Source: Glandiceps talaboti
Taxonomy: Eukaryota > Hemichordata > Enteropneusta > Spengelidae
Direction: 5' to 3'
DNA: 64,000 bases
Assembly: GCF_964340395.1 (NCBI RefSeq)
Contig: NC_135551.1
Span: 17,703,003 to 17,767,002 of the forward strand
Under the pieces are notes generated by a model. It was not told the DNA's origin. It searched no databases and saw nothing but the letters and a program-made list of their open reading frames with translations. A program made the position numbers and the translations under genes. Positions within the stretch are counted from its first letter, which is position 1. Every line of letters begins with the position of its first letter. Below are positions 36,159 through 47,280 of the stretch, one piece after another.

Positions 36159-37177
36159 TTGTAAAGTGTGCGAGTCAATACATGTAGTGTGATAGACATG
36201 TAGTGTAGTGTAGTGTACTGTAGTGTAGTGCAGTATAGGGTAGCGTAGTGCAATGTCGTGTAGTTAGTGTAGTGTAATGTATGTATGTATGTATGTATGT
36301 ATGTATGTATTTGTGTGTGTGTGTGTGTGTGTTTATAGTTTCATTGACAACTTTGTGCAAATATTACATTCATTTCTTTTGAGGTTCAAGTCATTGATTT
36401 AAACTTCTATTTTACTATTATTACCTTTCATACTACAATGATATTCAATTTCTTGCAAAGACATTAATGACAATTATCAGATAACAATGTCTTCACATAC
36501 TGAGTGCGTGTTTGAGATTGTTCCATTTTCAGAGTTATAGGATAGGGAAAAGCCATAGGAAGATACTCACATAGTTTTACCTATATCTCCTAATACTATG
36601 CTCGCAAGAAATAGTCATTCTCGATTTACGCATTTTAGATTATACTAAGAATCCTCCGCTTGCCTTAAAATATAAATGAAATATGTCGACAGTGTTCCTA
36701 ATTAGCATATTAATAAAGACGTTGTTGTATAACTGCATTGGAAACAAAGAGTTTTACATTACTGTCTTTTCTCTTTCTTGGGAACTTTAAAAAAAGAAAA
36801 GAGTTTTATGAAAACGTTATGAAGTTTGCCCTCCTTTTGTAATCAATACATTCGACCTTTCTTTTCCATAGGACTGTACAACATTGCATACGTGAGTACT
36901 TTTATGTCAGAATTACTTTACAACACCCACACACTGAATGATGGAAGGCTTAAACAAGACAAAAAATTCGCTGGTATGAGATCTACAATGATGTTTGGTC
37001 TTGAATTCAGTGGCAACAGTTTCAATACTCGGAATTTTGAACCCAATAACACATGGGAGGCTTTTCAAGAATTCCTGACGTGTCCAGTAGCAACTTCACC
37101 AGCTTGGATTTTAGTTATACAATTTCCTCGAGAGGTTATAGTCAGCAGTATCAGAGTTCTCACTGACGGACAATCAC
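35432..37177 (+). CDS. Secreted P-type trefoil domain protein, three exons, 3' incomplete
   Basis: Exon 1 (35432-35504): ATG and hydrophobic signal peptide MVSFHLLVSILMFIGTMA, donor GTATGG. Exon 2 (35706-35831): acceptor TTTTCCAAG, donor GTAAGTA; it encodes a trefoil domain with six Cys, including KECELTGCCWDDTNKACYQ. Exon 3 (36872-37177): acceptor TTTTCCATAG, donor GTAAGTA; about 100 residues ending WILVIQFPREVIVSSIRVL, which resembles the core of F5/8-type-C (discoidin) domains, though weakly. All junctions are phase 1 and exons 2-3 are multiples of three, as expected for shuffled extracellular domains. Trefoil proteins are secreted, often mucosal. The remainder is downstream, perhaps at 63490. 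Confidence 0.8.
36072..36331. repeat. Compound microsatellite in intron: (TA)n, (TGTAG)n, (ATGT)n, (TG)n
   Basis: (TA)43 at 36072-36157, imperfect GTGTAGTGTAGT pentamers at 36183-36275, then ATGT units and a (TG)n tail to 36331. It lies within intron 2 of the trefoil gene. Confidence 0.93.
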
Positions 37178-38399
37178 GTAAGTATCTAATTAGGCCTAAT
37201 TGTGCGGTTCCGATTACACTCAATTTAGAATAGGTGGGGTTGGTAGATGTGTGAGTGTCTAGTTCAGTTAGTAATGTTTTCCGTTGTTTGCAAATGGTCT
37301 CTATGCGTTGTTTCTTCCCATTTGATGGACAGCCATTGCAGATTGGACGAACGCTGTCATATTATCTTTTTAAGTTGATGTCAGTTTCCACATCCACTAT
37401 TTCTGGCGAGACTTCATAATTTTCGCGATTCTATTTCGTTTTTCTTGAATATGTAAAGGTAAAGTTTTGGGCCAGCAGTGAAAAACTAGGTGGGGTCGGA
37501 TAACCGGAACCAAACTGTTTTTAGGCCTTTCATCTTTCTTTGGGAAAAAAAGAAACTCTTTGATAACACATGAAAAAAAGATGACACATTCAATATTAGC
37601 CTGTTAATGCAAAAATAGAAAAGTTTATTTTTTTCTTTAGTTGGAACATTAATCTAAATACCAATGCTCCCTAAAAAGTAATGAGAAAGAAATATAGGTG
37701 TGTATGTGTGTGTGTGTGTGTGCGTGCGTGCATACGTGTGAGTCCATATCGACCTGTATCACTTGGTATCAATTGCAACCAAACCTAGCACAATATTCAT
37801 ATATTGTAGTCTTGATATGCGTATCACTTTGATTCGCGATCTTCGCCGTTATGGCCGATCGGCAACCAATTTTGTTTCCCAACTAAGGGCACAAACAGAA
37901 TATACGGAAGAAAGTGGAAAAAGTGGGTGGGGGGTAAACGAATGGAAATGGAGATGCGAAGGAGGGGGGGGGGCATGCAAATTGTGATGGCTTGGAAGGG
38001 GCCCACAAAATAATTTTCTCGTGATATGCACCAAATTAAACCTCAGGACCGGTCGGTTTACTGCGTACATTTGTAAACTTCGTATACCTATTTTACTAAG
38101 GAGGTATGTGACGACTATGAGAATGTGTTTGTGTATTCCTTGTTTTCTAAATTTGGGGTATTGAAAACAATATTCAAGTACTATATGGCTCTGAAAAAGC
38201 TATATGGCTTGCAATTTTATGCCTCAAACTGGCCTTCTACATATTCTTATTTTCAAAACAGTGCTCACCACGGAAGTGTACGCCCCTCTCTCATCTTCCC
38301 CACTATAAACTAGCGATCACGAGGATGTCGTCTCCGCCTAAAATCAAGATTGAATGGGAAACCCTTGTTTGTTATCTTTAAGTATAGGTTACCGCCAAA
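37178..38399. other. Intronic sequence with a (TG)n tract
   Basis: Non-coding sequence after trefoil exon 3. A (TG)n/(TGCG)n tract is at 37699-37731 and a G-run at 37962-37972. No gene recognised. Confidence 0.5.
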
Positions 38400-39249
38400 T
38401 ATTTTCACACTAAAATCTTTAGTTCAAAAATATCTATCACAGAAAAAGGATCATATGTATTGTATTTTCATTGAATTTTCCATAGCGTTCGACCGTGTAG
38501 ATTGATATCTTATACCTTACATGGAAACATTTTGAAAGTTCTTCGATCTATGTACGACAATCTTGTGTTCTATATGTCATAGCGGACTGATTAACTGCTT
38601 TTAATAATTGTAAGTTTGACACCAGACAAGGGTGTTTACTGGGTCCTCTTCTTTTTAGTTTATTTATAAATGAGCTCACTTCTCACACAAACAAGGGTAG
38701 TAGTGGAAGAAATTTTGTCAATAATGATTTCAATAATCGAGAATATTATGTATGCTGATGACATTTCTACACAATTGCAAAGTAAATTAAATATACTCGA
38801 ATTGTTCTGTAATCATTGGGGTATGCCAGTAGTTTTTAAAAAAAATATGGATTCTAGAAATGGGATATTCTTGAAAAGTATGAACAGTGATTTTATAGGG
38901 GATCAGCTGTACATGTTGTCAAATACTATAATGATTTTGAAATACTCTTTTCTTCAAGTCTTTCTTGGTCGCCTGCCAAGGAGAATCTGTCTTCTAAAGG
39001 AAATAAGGCTATTAATCAAATTCAAGTTTTTATTTGAAAAAAAAAATATGTCGTCTTCCCTTAATCCAGGCGTTTAAGTTTTTTGACACATGAGATCTGC
39101 AACGGAACTCAGGATATGAATATGCCATGGGTCACTGCGCGTGTACGATTCAAATTTTGTAGATTTCTTCTAGGTGTGAAATCAACTGTAAATGTGGAAG
39201 TACTTCTGGGTGAGTGTGGTAGATTTTTCCTTTCTTGTATATATATGAA
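38400..39249 (+). pseudogene. LINE reverse transcriptase, 5' part, split by Polinton B
   Basis: RT motifs on + in shifting frames: FIEFSIAFDRVD near 38464-38500, TRQGCLLGPLLFSLFINEL at about 38618-38674, and the catalytic MYADD near 38749. The C-terminal extension with FCRFLLGVKSTVNVEVLLGE is at about 39150-39210. The frame enters the TATGAA target site at 39244 and resumes after the Polinton at 55786. Multiple stops show it was already decayed or has decayed since. Clade not assigned. Confidence 0.8.
39244..39249. repeat. Left 6-bp target-site duplication TATGAA
   Basis: TATGAA directly precedes the AGTAGTATA terminus and recurs exactly after the other terminus at 55780-55785. Polintons are known for 6-bp duplications. 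Confidence 0.93.
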
Positions 39250-39605
39250 AGTAGTATATGAAATAGGAGTTTTGGACCACTTAACGACAACCCCCTTTTT
39301 CACCTTTTTTACTTAAAATAAATGGCTTAATCTATATAAAATTTGTGTAAACACCAAAAATACACTGTAATTTTACCGTTATTCAATGTCATTCCACTGT
39401 GGAAGGGTTTTTGAACCGTGTAGAATGTCTGTGTTATGACAGTGAACGTTAGTGAATCGACAGTGTTGCTCTCGACATGCTTGCCTGCTCTATGAGTCAC
39501 ATGAGGTATCTGTCTAATTGAACGCCTCGGTAGGTTTGACAGGTAGGTTCAAAGGTCAATACACTTACAATAGACTGTTTACACTCATGACTCATTGTGT
39601 GTACG
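39250..39605. repeat. Left terminal inverted repeat of Polinton B
   Basis: Reverse complement of 55415-55779 with few differences; the C5 run near 39291 corresponds to a longer G run on the right. Similarity stops near 39605. It starts with the 5'-AG expected for the family. Confidence 0.95.
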
Positions 39606-39678
39606 TCGTAATGCTCAATTAAACAAATGGCAACAGAGGGTATATACACATAACAAACTATTTACAGTATTATATACA

Positions 39679-40042
39679 ATGAGAAATAAATGTTTTACTT
39701 GTGATCGATCAGCACCTGAGTACATATGTGAAATATGTAACAGACATTTTAAACATCGGCATAACTTAAAGAAACATGAAAACACAAGAAATTGCGCTGA
39801 GAAAAACAAAATTCAATACATTGATATGTACAACATGTGATCGTGTTTTTCATGAGTTCACATGTGATAAATGCGGGTTTGCATACAAATATGAATGTCA
39901 TTTAAAGAAACATTTTAACAGAGAAACACCTTTCGTTAAACAACCTAAGAGATATATTTGCGAATGTAGTTTAGAATTAGGTAGCTATTTTGCATTGTAT
40001 AGACATAGAAAGAAAACTTGTAATTTACAATTAAACAAATAA
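39679..40042 (+). pseudogene. C2H2 zinc-finger protein, one frameshift
   Basis: First Polinton gene after the left repeat. Start ATG at 39679 follows ATTATATACA. The upstream frame has CEICNRHFKHRHNLKKHENT (Cys2His2), and the +1 frame downstream (to TAA at 40040-40042) has CDKCGFAYKYECHLKKHF and a third finger-like CECSLELGSYFALYRHRKKTC. A single +1 shift between about 39790 and 39840 separates them. C2H2 proteins occur in some Polintons; a DNA-binding regulatory role is inferred. Without the shift the protein would be about 120 residues. Confidence 0.72.
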
Positions 40043-40082
40043 GTATTTTATATGGATATAAATATTTTTTCCATTCTATAAC

Positions 40083-40358
40083 ATGGCAAAGATTCTGAAC
40101 CCACTCACTAACCGAATGATAACAGTTGGTGGTCGTGTGTATAATAATCTTATACGGAATGGTGAACTACAACCTATTCTTAATACCACACCATCAAAAC
40201 AAGATAATATTCTAGACTGGCCGGTACCTAGTGGTCTCCCTCGACCATTAACAGAAGAATATATCATGAATCCTATCCCTAAACGTATGATTAAAATAGG
40301 TAATGAAACATATCAAACTCTTATTAACAGAGGTTACCGACATGTAGGTGGTGTTTAG
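40083..40358 (+). CDS. Small protein with two NPxxxRMI repeats (91 aa)
   Basis: Intact ATG-to-TAG frame. Two copies of one motif, at residues 6-26 (ILNPLTNRMITVGGRVYNNL) and about 62-82 (PIPKRMIKIGNETYQTLI), are separated by a Pro-rich linker. The NP-x-x-x-R-x-I-x-x-G-x-x-Y-x-x-L pattern is one I associate with short adaptor-like modules in proteins of large DNA viruses and Polintons, where no biochemical role is settled. It lies immediately upstream of the polymerase. Confidence 0.6.
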   Translation: MAKILNPLTNRMITVGGRVYNNLIRNGELQPILNTTPSKQDNILDWPVPSGLPRPLTEEYIMNPIPKRMIKIGNETYQTLINRGYRHVGGV

Positions 40359-40360
40359 TG

Positions 40361-43300
40361 TTACACAGATATCATGAACTTGAGAGAACTTTTAAAGGAT
40401 ACGTGAAATTATATGAAATTGATATTACCGAGAATGAACCACATACACAATTAACTGGAAATAAACTGTTAATAAAGAAAATCTTAGAACAAAATTTACA
40501 AAATACGGGTGGAATAAAAGCGATATTAACCTTGAAGATAAAATTTGTTTAAAGTGGTAAAGATATGGAAGAAACAACAAGTGATGGTTATTTTAATAGT
40601 AGTCCTTTACAAATTATAAATTCTGACCAAATAGATGAACAATTGAGTGAAAGTTTCGAAAGAATTATTGAACATATTGCTAAATGGTTACGTGAAGGAT
40701 CTGGTTGGCAAATAAAACTACTTCTTAATTTTTATGTACATATCACAACATACGAACCTTTACAAGGTAGCTCATATATCAAATTACCAAAATAGTTACA
40801 ACATCCGAAGAAAGGTCTCATTAATATACAAAATAATGATAATGAATGTTTTAGATGGTGTCATTTAGCATATAAGTTTCCAGTTGAAATTCATAAAAAT
40901 CGACCATCTAGATACCGTCAACACATCGTTGATCTCGATTACAAAGGAATAACATTCCCGGTTACAACAAAACAAATACCAAAAATTGAAAACCAAAATA
41001 ATATATCTATTTCTGTATTTGGTTATAAAAATAAAAAAGCATATCCAATTTATGTTACTAAACAAACTTGTGAAGATCACCTTGATTTACTACTAATAAC
41101 TCGTGGTGATAAAAAACATTATGTTTGGATCAAAAATTTTAATCGATTCATGCATGGTATAACAAATTATAATGGAAGAAAACATTTCTGTAAATATTGT
41201 TTACAACACTTTACAACCGCAGAGATTTTAAATCAGCACATTCCTGTTTGTTTCGAAATAAATGGTACACAAGCTATACGAATACCAACTGAGGAGAACA
41301 AGTGGTTATCATTTAAAAATTACTCAAAACAATTAAATTAACCATTTGTTATTTACGCAGATTTCGAATCTATAACTCGAAAAGTAAATACCTGTCATCC
41401 TAATAAAAAGCACAATATTCACACATCATTATCAAAAGCATGAAGTTTACAGTTTTGGCTATAAATTAATCTGTTGTTACGATGATACATTCAGTAAAAA
41501 AAGTGTCATTTACAGAGGACCAGATGCATCTAGGATATTTATGGAAATGATGTTATCAGAAGTCTAATATTGTAATAATATAAAACAACAACATTTCAAC
41601 AAACCTTTGTGTATGAGTAAAAACGATGAAATATGTTTTTAAAAAGCAACGCAATGTCATATTTGTGAAAAATTTTACAAAGAAAATGATATACCAGTTC
41701 GTGATCATTGTCATATTACTGGTAAAAACCGTGGCTCAGCACATGTAAAATGTAATATCAATTTTCAAGTAACGAAAAAAATACCCGTTATTCCACAATT
41801 TAAAAGGATATGACAGTCATTTCATTGTTCAAACCCTTGAACACTTTGACGAAAAAATTAATATTATCCCACATTCTATGGAAAAGTTCATGGCTATAAT
41901 GGTTGGTACTCATTTAGTATTTATAGATAGTTTAAATTTCTTGAACGCTTCTTTAGAAAAACTCGTAGGTAACACAAGTGATTTCAAATACACTAAACAA
42001 GAATTCCCTAACTGTTTAAAATTATTAACACGGAAGGGTGTATACCCCTATGATTATATGGATTCCATCGAAAAATTCAAGGACGTTAATCTTCCAATAA
42101 AGGAAAAATTCTATTCTTTTCTAAATAAGGCTGGTATAAATGATGATGATTATGAGCATGCACAAGATATTTGGAAACATTTTAATATGCAAACGATGGG
42201 TGATTATCATGATCTGTACCTTAAAATTGATGTACTTTTATTAACCGATGTATTTGAAAATTTCCGAAAGACATGTAATGTATACTATAACCTCGATCCC
42301 TGTCATTATTTCAGTGCTCCTGGGTTATCCTGGGATGCGTGTCTAAAAATGACTAAAATAATCTCGAATTATTAACGGATATAGATATGCATCTCTTCAT
42401 AGAAAAAGGTCTTCGTGGAGGTATTTCTTATATATCTGCTGGTCATGCAAAGGCAAACAATCCATACATGAAAGATTATGACCCAACCCAGGAAACAAAG
42501 TACATCATGTATTTAGATGCTAATAATCTCTATGGTTGGGCAATGACTCAATCTTTACCAACACATGGATTTTAATGGATTGATATAGATTCACTAAACT
42601 TAAGTAAGTACACCAATGAGAGCGAGCAAAATTAATCCTTGAAGTTGATCTTGAATATCCTAATGACCTCCATGATCTTCACAATGATTATCATTTAGCA
42701 CCTGAGAGACTATGTATTACTGAAGACATGTTATCACCGCATAATAAAAAGATACGTGATCTATTTAAAATCAAATGTGGAAATATAGAGATATTAACTA
42801 CAACTCTAAGGCCGACAAAGAAATATGTACTTCATTTTCAAAACTTAAAACAATATTTATCACCCGGTTTAAAAGTCACTTAAATTCACATAGCCATTGA
42901 GTTTAATCAATCAAAATGGATGTCACAATACATCTTATTTAACATTGAAAAGAGAAAGAAAGCAACAAATGCATTCGAAAAAGATTTCTTCAAACTAATG
43001 AATAATTCTGTCTTTGGACGTACTATGATGAATGTACGTAAGCATCGTAGTATAAAATTATGTATAACAGAAAAACAATTCAAGAAATTAGTATCCAAAC
43101 CAACGTTTGTCATGCAAAAAATTATAACCCAAAGTCTAGTAGCAGTGGAAAACAAAAAAGAATGATTAACCCTAAATCAACCCTTATATGTTGGAATGAG
43201 TATTCTTGATTTATCTAAAACTTTCATTACAATTATATAAAAGAAAAATATGGGCCACGAGCTAAATTATTATTCACAGATACAGATTCATTAATGTATG

Positions 43301-43757
43301 AAATTAAAGCCAATGATTCGTATAAAGATTTCTATAAAGATAAAGACCTTTTTGATAATAGTGATTATTCATCAGAAATTCCATATTTCTTTGATTATAA
43401 CAAAAAAGTAATTGGTAAATTCAAAGACGAGTGTGCGGGTAAACCAATCACCGAGTTAATTGGGTTGAGAAGTAAAATGTACTCATACACAACAGAGTCC
43501 ACTTCTGCATGTAAAGCAAAAGGTATAAAAAGTTAGTTATAAAAAAGAATATAACTCACGAGGAATTTAACAAAGTACTTTTTGAAAATTTACAAATGAA
43601 ACATTCTATGAATACTATACGATCGATAAATCACCAGATTGGTAGTTATACAATCAATAAAACTTCTTTGAGTTGTTTCAATGATAAACGTTATGTTCTT
43701 GATCATTGTAACACATTAGCATATGGTCACATTGAAATGAAATTGGTTAACCATTAA
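40361..43757 (+). pseudogene. POLB: Protein-primed family B DNA polymerase (PolB), multiply broken
   Basis: Replicative polymerase of the Polinton. The N-terminal domain (40361-40795, ending GSSYIKLPK) and a Cys/His module (CKYCLQHFTT, about 41189) precede the exonuclease: FVIYADFESI (Exo I, about 41347), a GYDSHFIV Exo II region (about 41812) and YHDLYLKIDVLLLTDVF (Exo III, about 42206). The polymerase follows: MYLDANNLYGWAM (motif A, about 42508), KLMNNSVFGRTMMN (motif B, about 42990) and LFTDTDSLMYEI (motif C, about 43270). Stops at 40793, 41339, 42373 and 42573 and several frameshifts break the frame, so it is dead although each catalytic motif survives. It ends within about 11 nt of the convergent minus-strand gene. 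Confidence 0.93.
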
Positions 43758-44383
43758 AATCTATTAGTTCATTATTTTGATTAGTTATACAAATTCGAAG
43801 ATTAGTTATATTCATTTTCTTGATTGGTACTGGAACATTCGCAGGAAATGAATAAGTGACAGCTTCTCCTATTTCACCCCGATCCTGTATCGTTAAAATT
43901 TGTAAATAATTAGACCTTTTCCCATTGATGTAATTAGTAGGTGTATCTATAATATCACAGTAGTCTACGTATTCAGTCACAGGAAGAAAATCTGCTTTGT
44001 TGGGACTAATACCTGGTGAAATTTATTCTTTCTCTTTAAAAACCAAGTATCCTCTCAAAATTCTTAGGTTTTGAAAAGTCTACTTTAACATTATCACTGA
44101 GTATCATCCCTGTTTTTCCTGTTGGTAAAATTCTCTTAAAATTAATTATTTTTGTTCTAACAATCGCTTGTGATAATGTATCTACATTGTAATTACCTGA
44201 TTCTATTTTTTTAACTGATGTTTTATTGTTAGCGGTAAAAGCAATTTCATTGTTTTCTTTTGTAATATTATACCAGGAATTATATATTTTACACTCCAAC
44301 AGTCGTATCTGTCTATAACCAGTCAGCGTTTATGTAAAACTGATAGTAATATCATTAGATTCTTCGTCTATATACAACTTCAT
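43747..44383 (-). pseudogene. Minus-strand Polinton gene of unknown function, broken
   Basis: The only minus-strand gene in the element. ATG at 44383; an in-frame stop lies about 17 codons in, near 44329, and the frame shifts around 44000-44036. Visible blocks: an N-terminal IDEESNDITISF, IYNSWYNITKENNEIAF, a conserved-looking SGNYNVDTLSQAIV, and the C-terminal NITNLRICITNQNNELIDFNG. The pattern of short beta-like segments and a GNYN-xxx-L-xx-I motif recalls a structural (capsid-associated) protein of Polintons and related viruses, but I cannot assign it. Confidence 0.6.
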
Positions 44384-44436
44384 TGTTTTTTGTTTATATA
44401 TATTTATATATATATATATTATATACTTAATATAAT

Positions 44437-45325
44437 ATGCCATCAAATTTTGGAGTAGGTATGATAGCACCACAAGGATATGCACTTAATGATCTCAAAG
44501 ATGTTTACACACCCACACCGTATTTAACCGGACGTAATAATAGCAAAGATTTCGTCTTTAAATGGAAAAAATACTACTAAATCATTTAATTTAGAACCAG
44601 CGGCAATTCAATCACACGAGCATACCAACAATTTTGTAGCCCTAAATGACATAGATGAGACAATCGAAGAATATACAGTAACAAAACATCATGTACCATT
44701 TGGTTTTGCGTATAGCAACAGAGATGCTAAGTTCTATACTTTTGAATTACCACGAGATTTTGTTGAATTGATTGAAAAACCATTAACTGTTGACCATGGT
44801 TTAACTGACCAAGTTCCTTATGTGCTGGTTTATAATGACAATAATAAGACATTTAGTTTAGCTGATATCAGACACTATTTACCGGAAGCAGATCCTAGAC
44901 TAGATCTTCTGTACCCAAAGCTGCATTTAAAATTAGATGCTTCAAAAACAATAGTGAAAGAAAACAATATTTTTCGTAGAGTTTTAAATTCGGGGGAATG
45001 GTATTGTAGTTACAACGTTCAAAGAGGAAATCTTTCATTATTTTATGATACGCAGTTTAAAATATTAGGTTTGAAACTGAATGAGGATGAGGTTGAATTA
45101 AAATTGTTTACTGCTAATGAAGTAATGACGGAAGATATAAAGAAAGTAACTAGTGGTATCATTGTTATTAACTGTATTAAATTAAATACTGAGAGTGAAT
45201 ACGATACTCTTCTGAATGGATTTTCAATATCATGTAGCCAACGTTCATTATTAACTATTGAAATTCATATTGAAAACGAACTTATCAATGTTACTTGTCA
45301 ACAAGTAAAGCGTTATCTAAAATAG
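44437..45325 (+). pseudogene. Unknown Polinton protein (~296 aa), one frameshift
   Basis: Starts at ATG 44437 after an AT-rich leader (MPSNFGVGMIAPQGYALNDL) and is divergent from the minus-strand gene. A frame change near 44565 precedes a long open stretch (44768-45325 in the final frame) with alternating polar/hydrophobic segments and a charged C-terminus (QQVKRYLK). No catalytic motif. It could be a virion protein; no homology was recognised. Confidence 0.6.
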
Positions 45326-45543
45326 CAGAAGGGTTAAAGACTATAGATATTGGAACAATATCTTTGAAACGTATGATTCTTATAGATTTTAAAGTATTTT
45401 AGGCTTATTTTATAGACTATGATTTATGTTGTAAATCCCCGATAAATGAGAATAAAATAAGTGAGTATACACTTAATAAAAGATTATAGCGATATAATAT
45501 TTTCCATTTAAACAAATAAAATATTAATAGTTAGATACACAAA

Positions 45544-46044
45544 ATGGCACAAATGACACATGAAATGTCTGAGCAAATGAGTATCGAGATAAAGATCATG
45601 AAGAATTTAAGGAGGTATTAAACCAAACACTTAATGAATGGGCAGGTGTTTTACCTCCTCCTTGTTCCTTTAAAAAATCTACTAAGAGAAATAATAAAGC
45701 AACTAAAGCAGTTTAAAATTTAGCCAATCAACCGAATAATATATTAACTAATGAAGAATTTGATATTGCGTTAATGGAGCAAACTGTTAAAAATGGAGAG
45801 AATTACCTGTTAATGTTATTTATAAGGTGATAGATGTACAACAAATACATGGAAAATATGGTGCTAGTTTTATAGGGTCTTTTCAAGATAAGAATGGAAT
45901 AACTATGAAATATTATTAACCGTCAAGAATACATGTCGATTTAAAAAGATTAGATATACCTTTTTGTATTAGGTCAGATGGATTACAAAAATCAAATAAA
46001 ATAGGACAAGAATATTTTTATTACGCAACTGTTAACATAAAATA
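45544..46044 (+). pseudogene. Small unknown Polinton protein, frameshifted
   Basis: ATG 45544 begins MAQMTHEMSEQMS; the frame changes after about 15 codons and again near 45790. Readable blocks are LNQTLNEWAGVLPPPCSF, then VIYKVIDVQQIHGKYGASF and IHVDLKRLDIPF, ending at TAA near 46042. An in-frame stop is at 45714. Function unknown. Confidence 0.5.
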
Positions 46045-46155
46045 AAACAACTTATAAGTTTTAATGAGTCTGATTTTACTGTTCTGTTAATAAAAACCTT
46101 AGTTAATTTTATATATTTTTTTGCCTAAAATTTAATATAGATTAAATCATATACA

Positions 46156-46692
46156 ATGAACAAATCATTAAGCTTATCTCTCAATGATCTTAGGGATTTT
46201 AAATTTATGAAACCAATCACAGGTGTTAAATATCACTTAGAATATGAAAATAATACGTTTAAACTAAAACCTTTACTGCCTCCAAAACTTATAATAACGG
46301 AAGAAATTGCAATAATTGAATTAGATCATAAAAAAATTGTTAGGCTCTTGGTAAACGAATTTTCTCATATAATAAACACAGATAAAGTAATATTTGATAG
46401 TGATAGAAATGATTACTTTATTCAACCAGGTACTTATCACATTCAACATTTTATAGACTCCGCTGCTATTTCTAAGGATATTAACGAGAGATCAATAGTT
46501 AATTTTAATATAAAACTCGATGATAAAATTAAAATATCTCATTCAACATTTCTTATAAACAAACAAATTATACCAGCATCTGTGTCTCGGTTATTTCGTA
46601 CTGAAAAAAGGGTTAAAGTCACTATTAGTTTTAAGTTCTTCGATCGTCGTTATTCAAAAATAACCTTTCGTTCAACTTTGTTTATCTTATAA
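46156..46692 (+). CDS. Unknown Polinton protein (178 aa), intact
   Basis: Uninterrupted ATG-to-TAA frame after leader AGATTAAATCATATACA. Mixed charged/hydrophobic beta-rich pattern; FIQPGTYHIQHFIDSAA in the middle and a basic C-terminus (KRVKVTISFKFFDRR). No signal peptide or membrane helix. One of the few long undamaged frames in copy B. A virion structural role is possible, not shown. Confidence 0.65.
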   Translation: MNKSLSLSLNDLRDFKFMKPITGVKYHLEYENNTFKLKPLLPPKLIITEEIAIIELDHKKIVRLLVNEFSHIINTDKVIFDSDRNDYFIQPGTYHIQHFIDSAAISKDINERSIVNFNIKLDDKIKISHSTFLINKQIIPASVSRLFRTEKRVKVTISFKFFDRRYSKITFRSTLFIL

Positions 46693-46748
46693 AAATAATA
46701 TATATACATATATAAAGTGATACGATTTTATAAAACCTAAACCACAAA

Positions 46749-47249
46749 ATGATTGACCAAAATGTTAAAACAATACAAGATTTAACTGATTATCTTACAC
46801 GAGTATGTAGTGCGTATAGACGTTCTTACAAATTATTAAGTCGTGTTAATAAAGCGATACTCATTACTAGTGGGATTGTTTCAGGAACTGCCACATTAGC
46901 TATAGTTCCCGCAATACCAGTTTTTGTCAGTGCATTAGCTGCAGTTCCAATAATCATTACAGTTGTCAATCAAATCTTAAAACTAACAGACAAAGTATCA
47001 CATTTGAAATTACAATATCAAAATTTTAAAGAATTATTAACATACGCACAGGCAAATATATATACTGAAAAACCTCAAGAATTTATACAAGAAGTATTCA
47101 TGAAGTCTCTTGAAATGCAGAAAGCTGCCAATTACACTCCCCCTTTGGAGCGTTACTTGAAGTATGATAAACTGAATGGTTATTCAGAGATGGAATCAGA
47201 TATTAAATCAGAGTTGAAATCAGAGATGAAATCAGAAATTGAAATATAA
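46749..47249 (+). CDS. Polinton membrane protein with repeat tail (166 aa), intact
   Basis: Open frame starting MIDQNVKTIQDLTDYLT. Two adjoining hydrophobic stretches (residues about 37-82, around ILITSGIVSGTATLAIVPAI) are followed by a coiled-coil-prone region and a tail of repeated Glu/Lys/Ser (SDIKSELKSEMKSEIEI). The architecture is similar to the protein at 52676-53344, which also has two hydrophobic stretches and an acidic repeat tail, suggesting related roles. Function unknown. Confidence 0.65.
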   Translation: MIDQNVKTIQDLTDYLTRVCSAYRRSYKLLSRVNKAILITSGIVSGTATLAIVPAIPVFVSALAAVPIIITVVNQILKLTDKVSHLKLQYQNFKELLTYAQANIYTEKPQEFIQEVFMKSLEMQKAANYTPPLERYLKYDKLNGYSEMESDIKSELKSEMKSEIEI

Positions 47250-47280
47250 TATAATATTACTTTATATAATTTACTAATAT

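Noticed and set aside
36072-36360. Open frames of Tyr-Ile or His-Tyr repeats
   Set aside because: Pure microsatellite translation.
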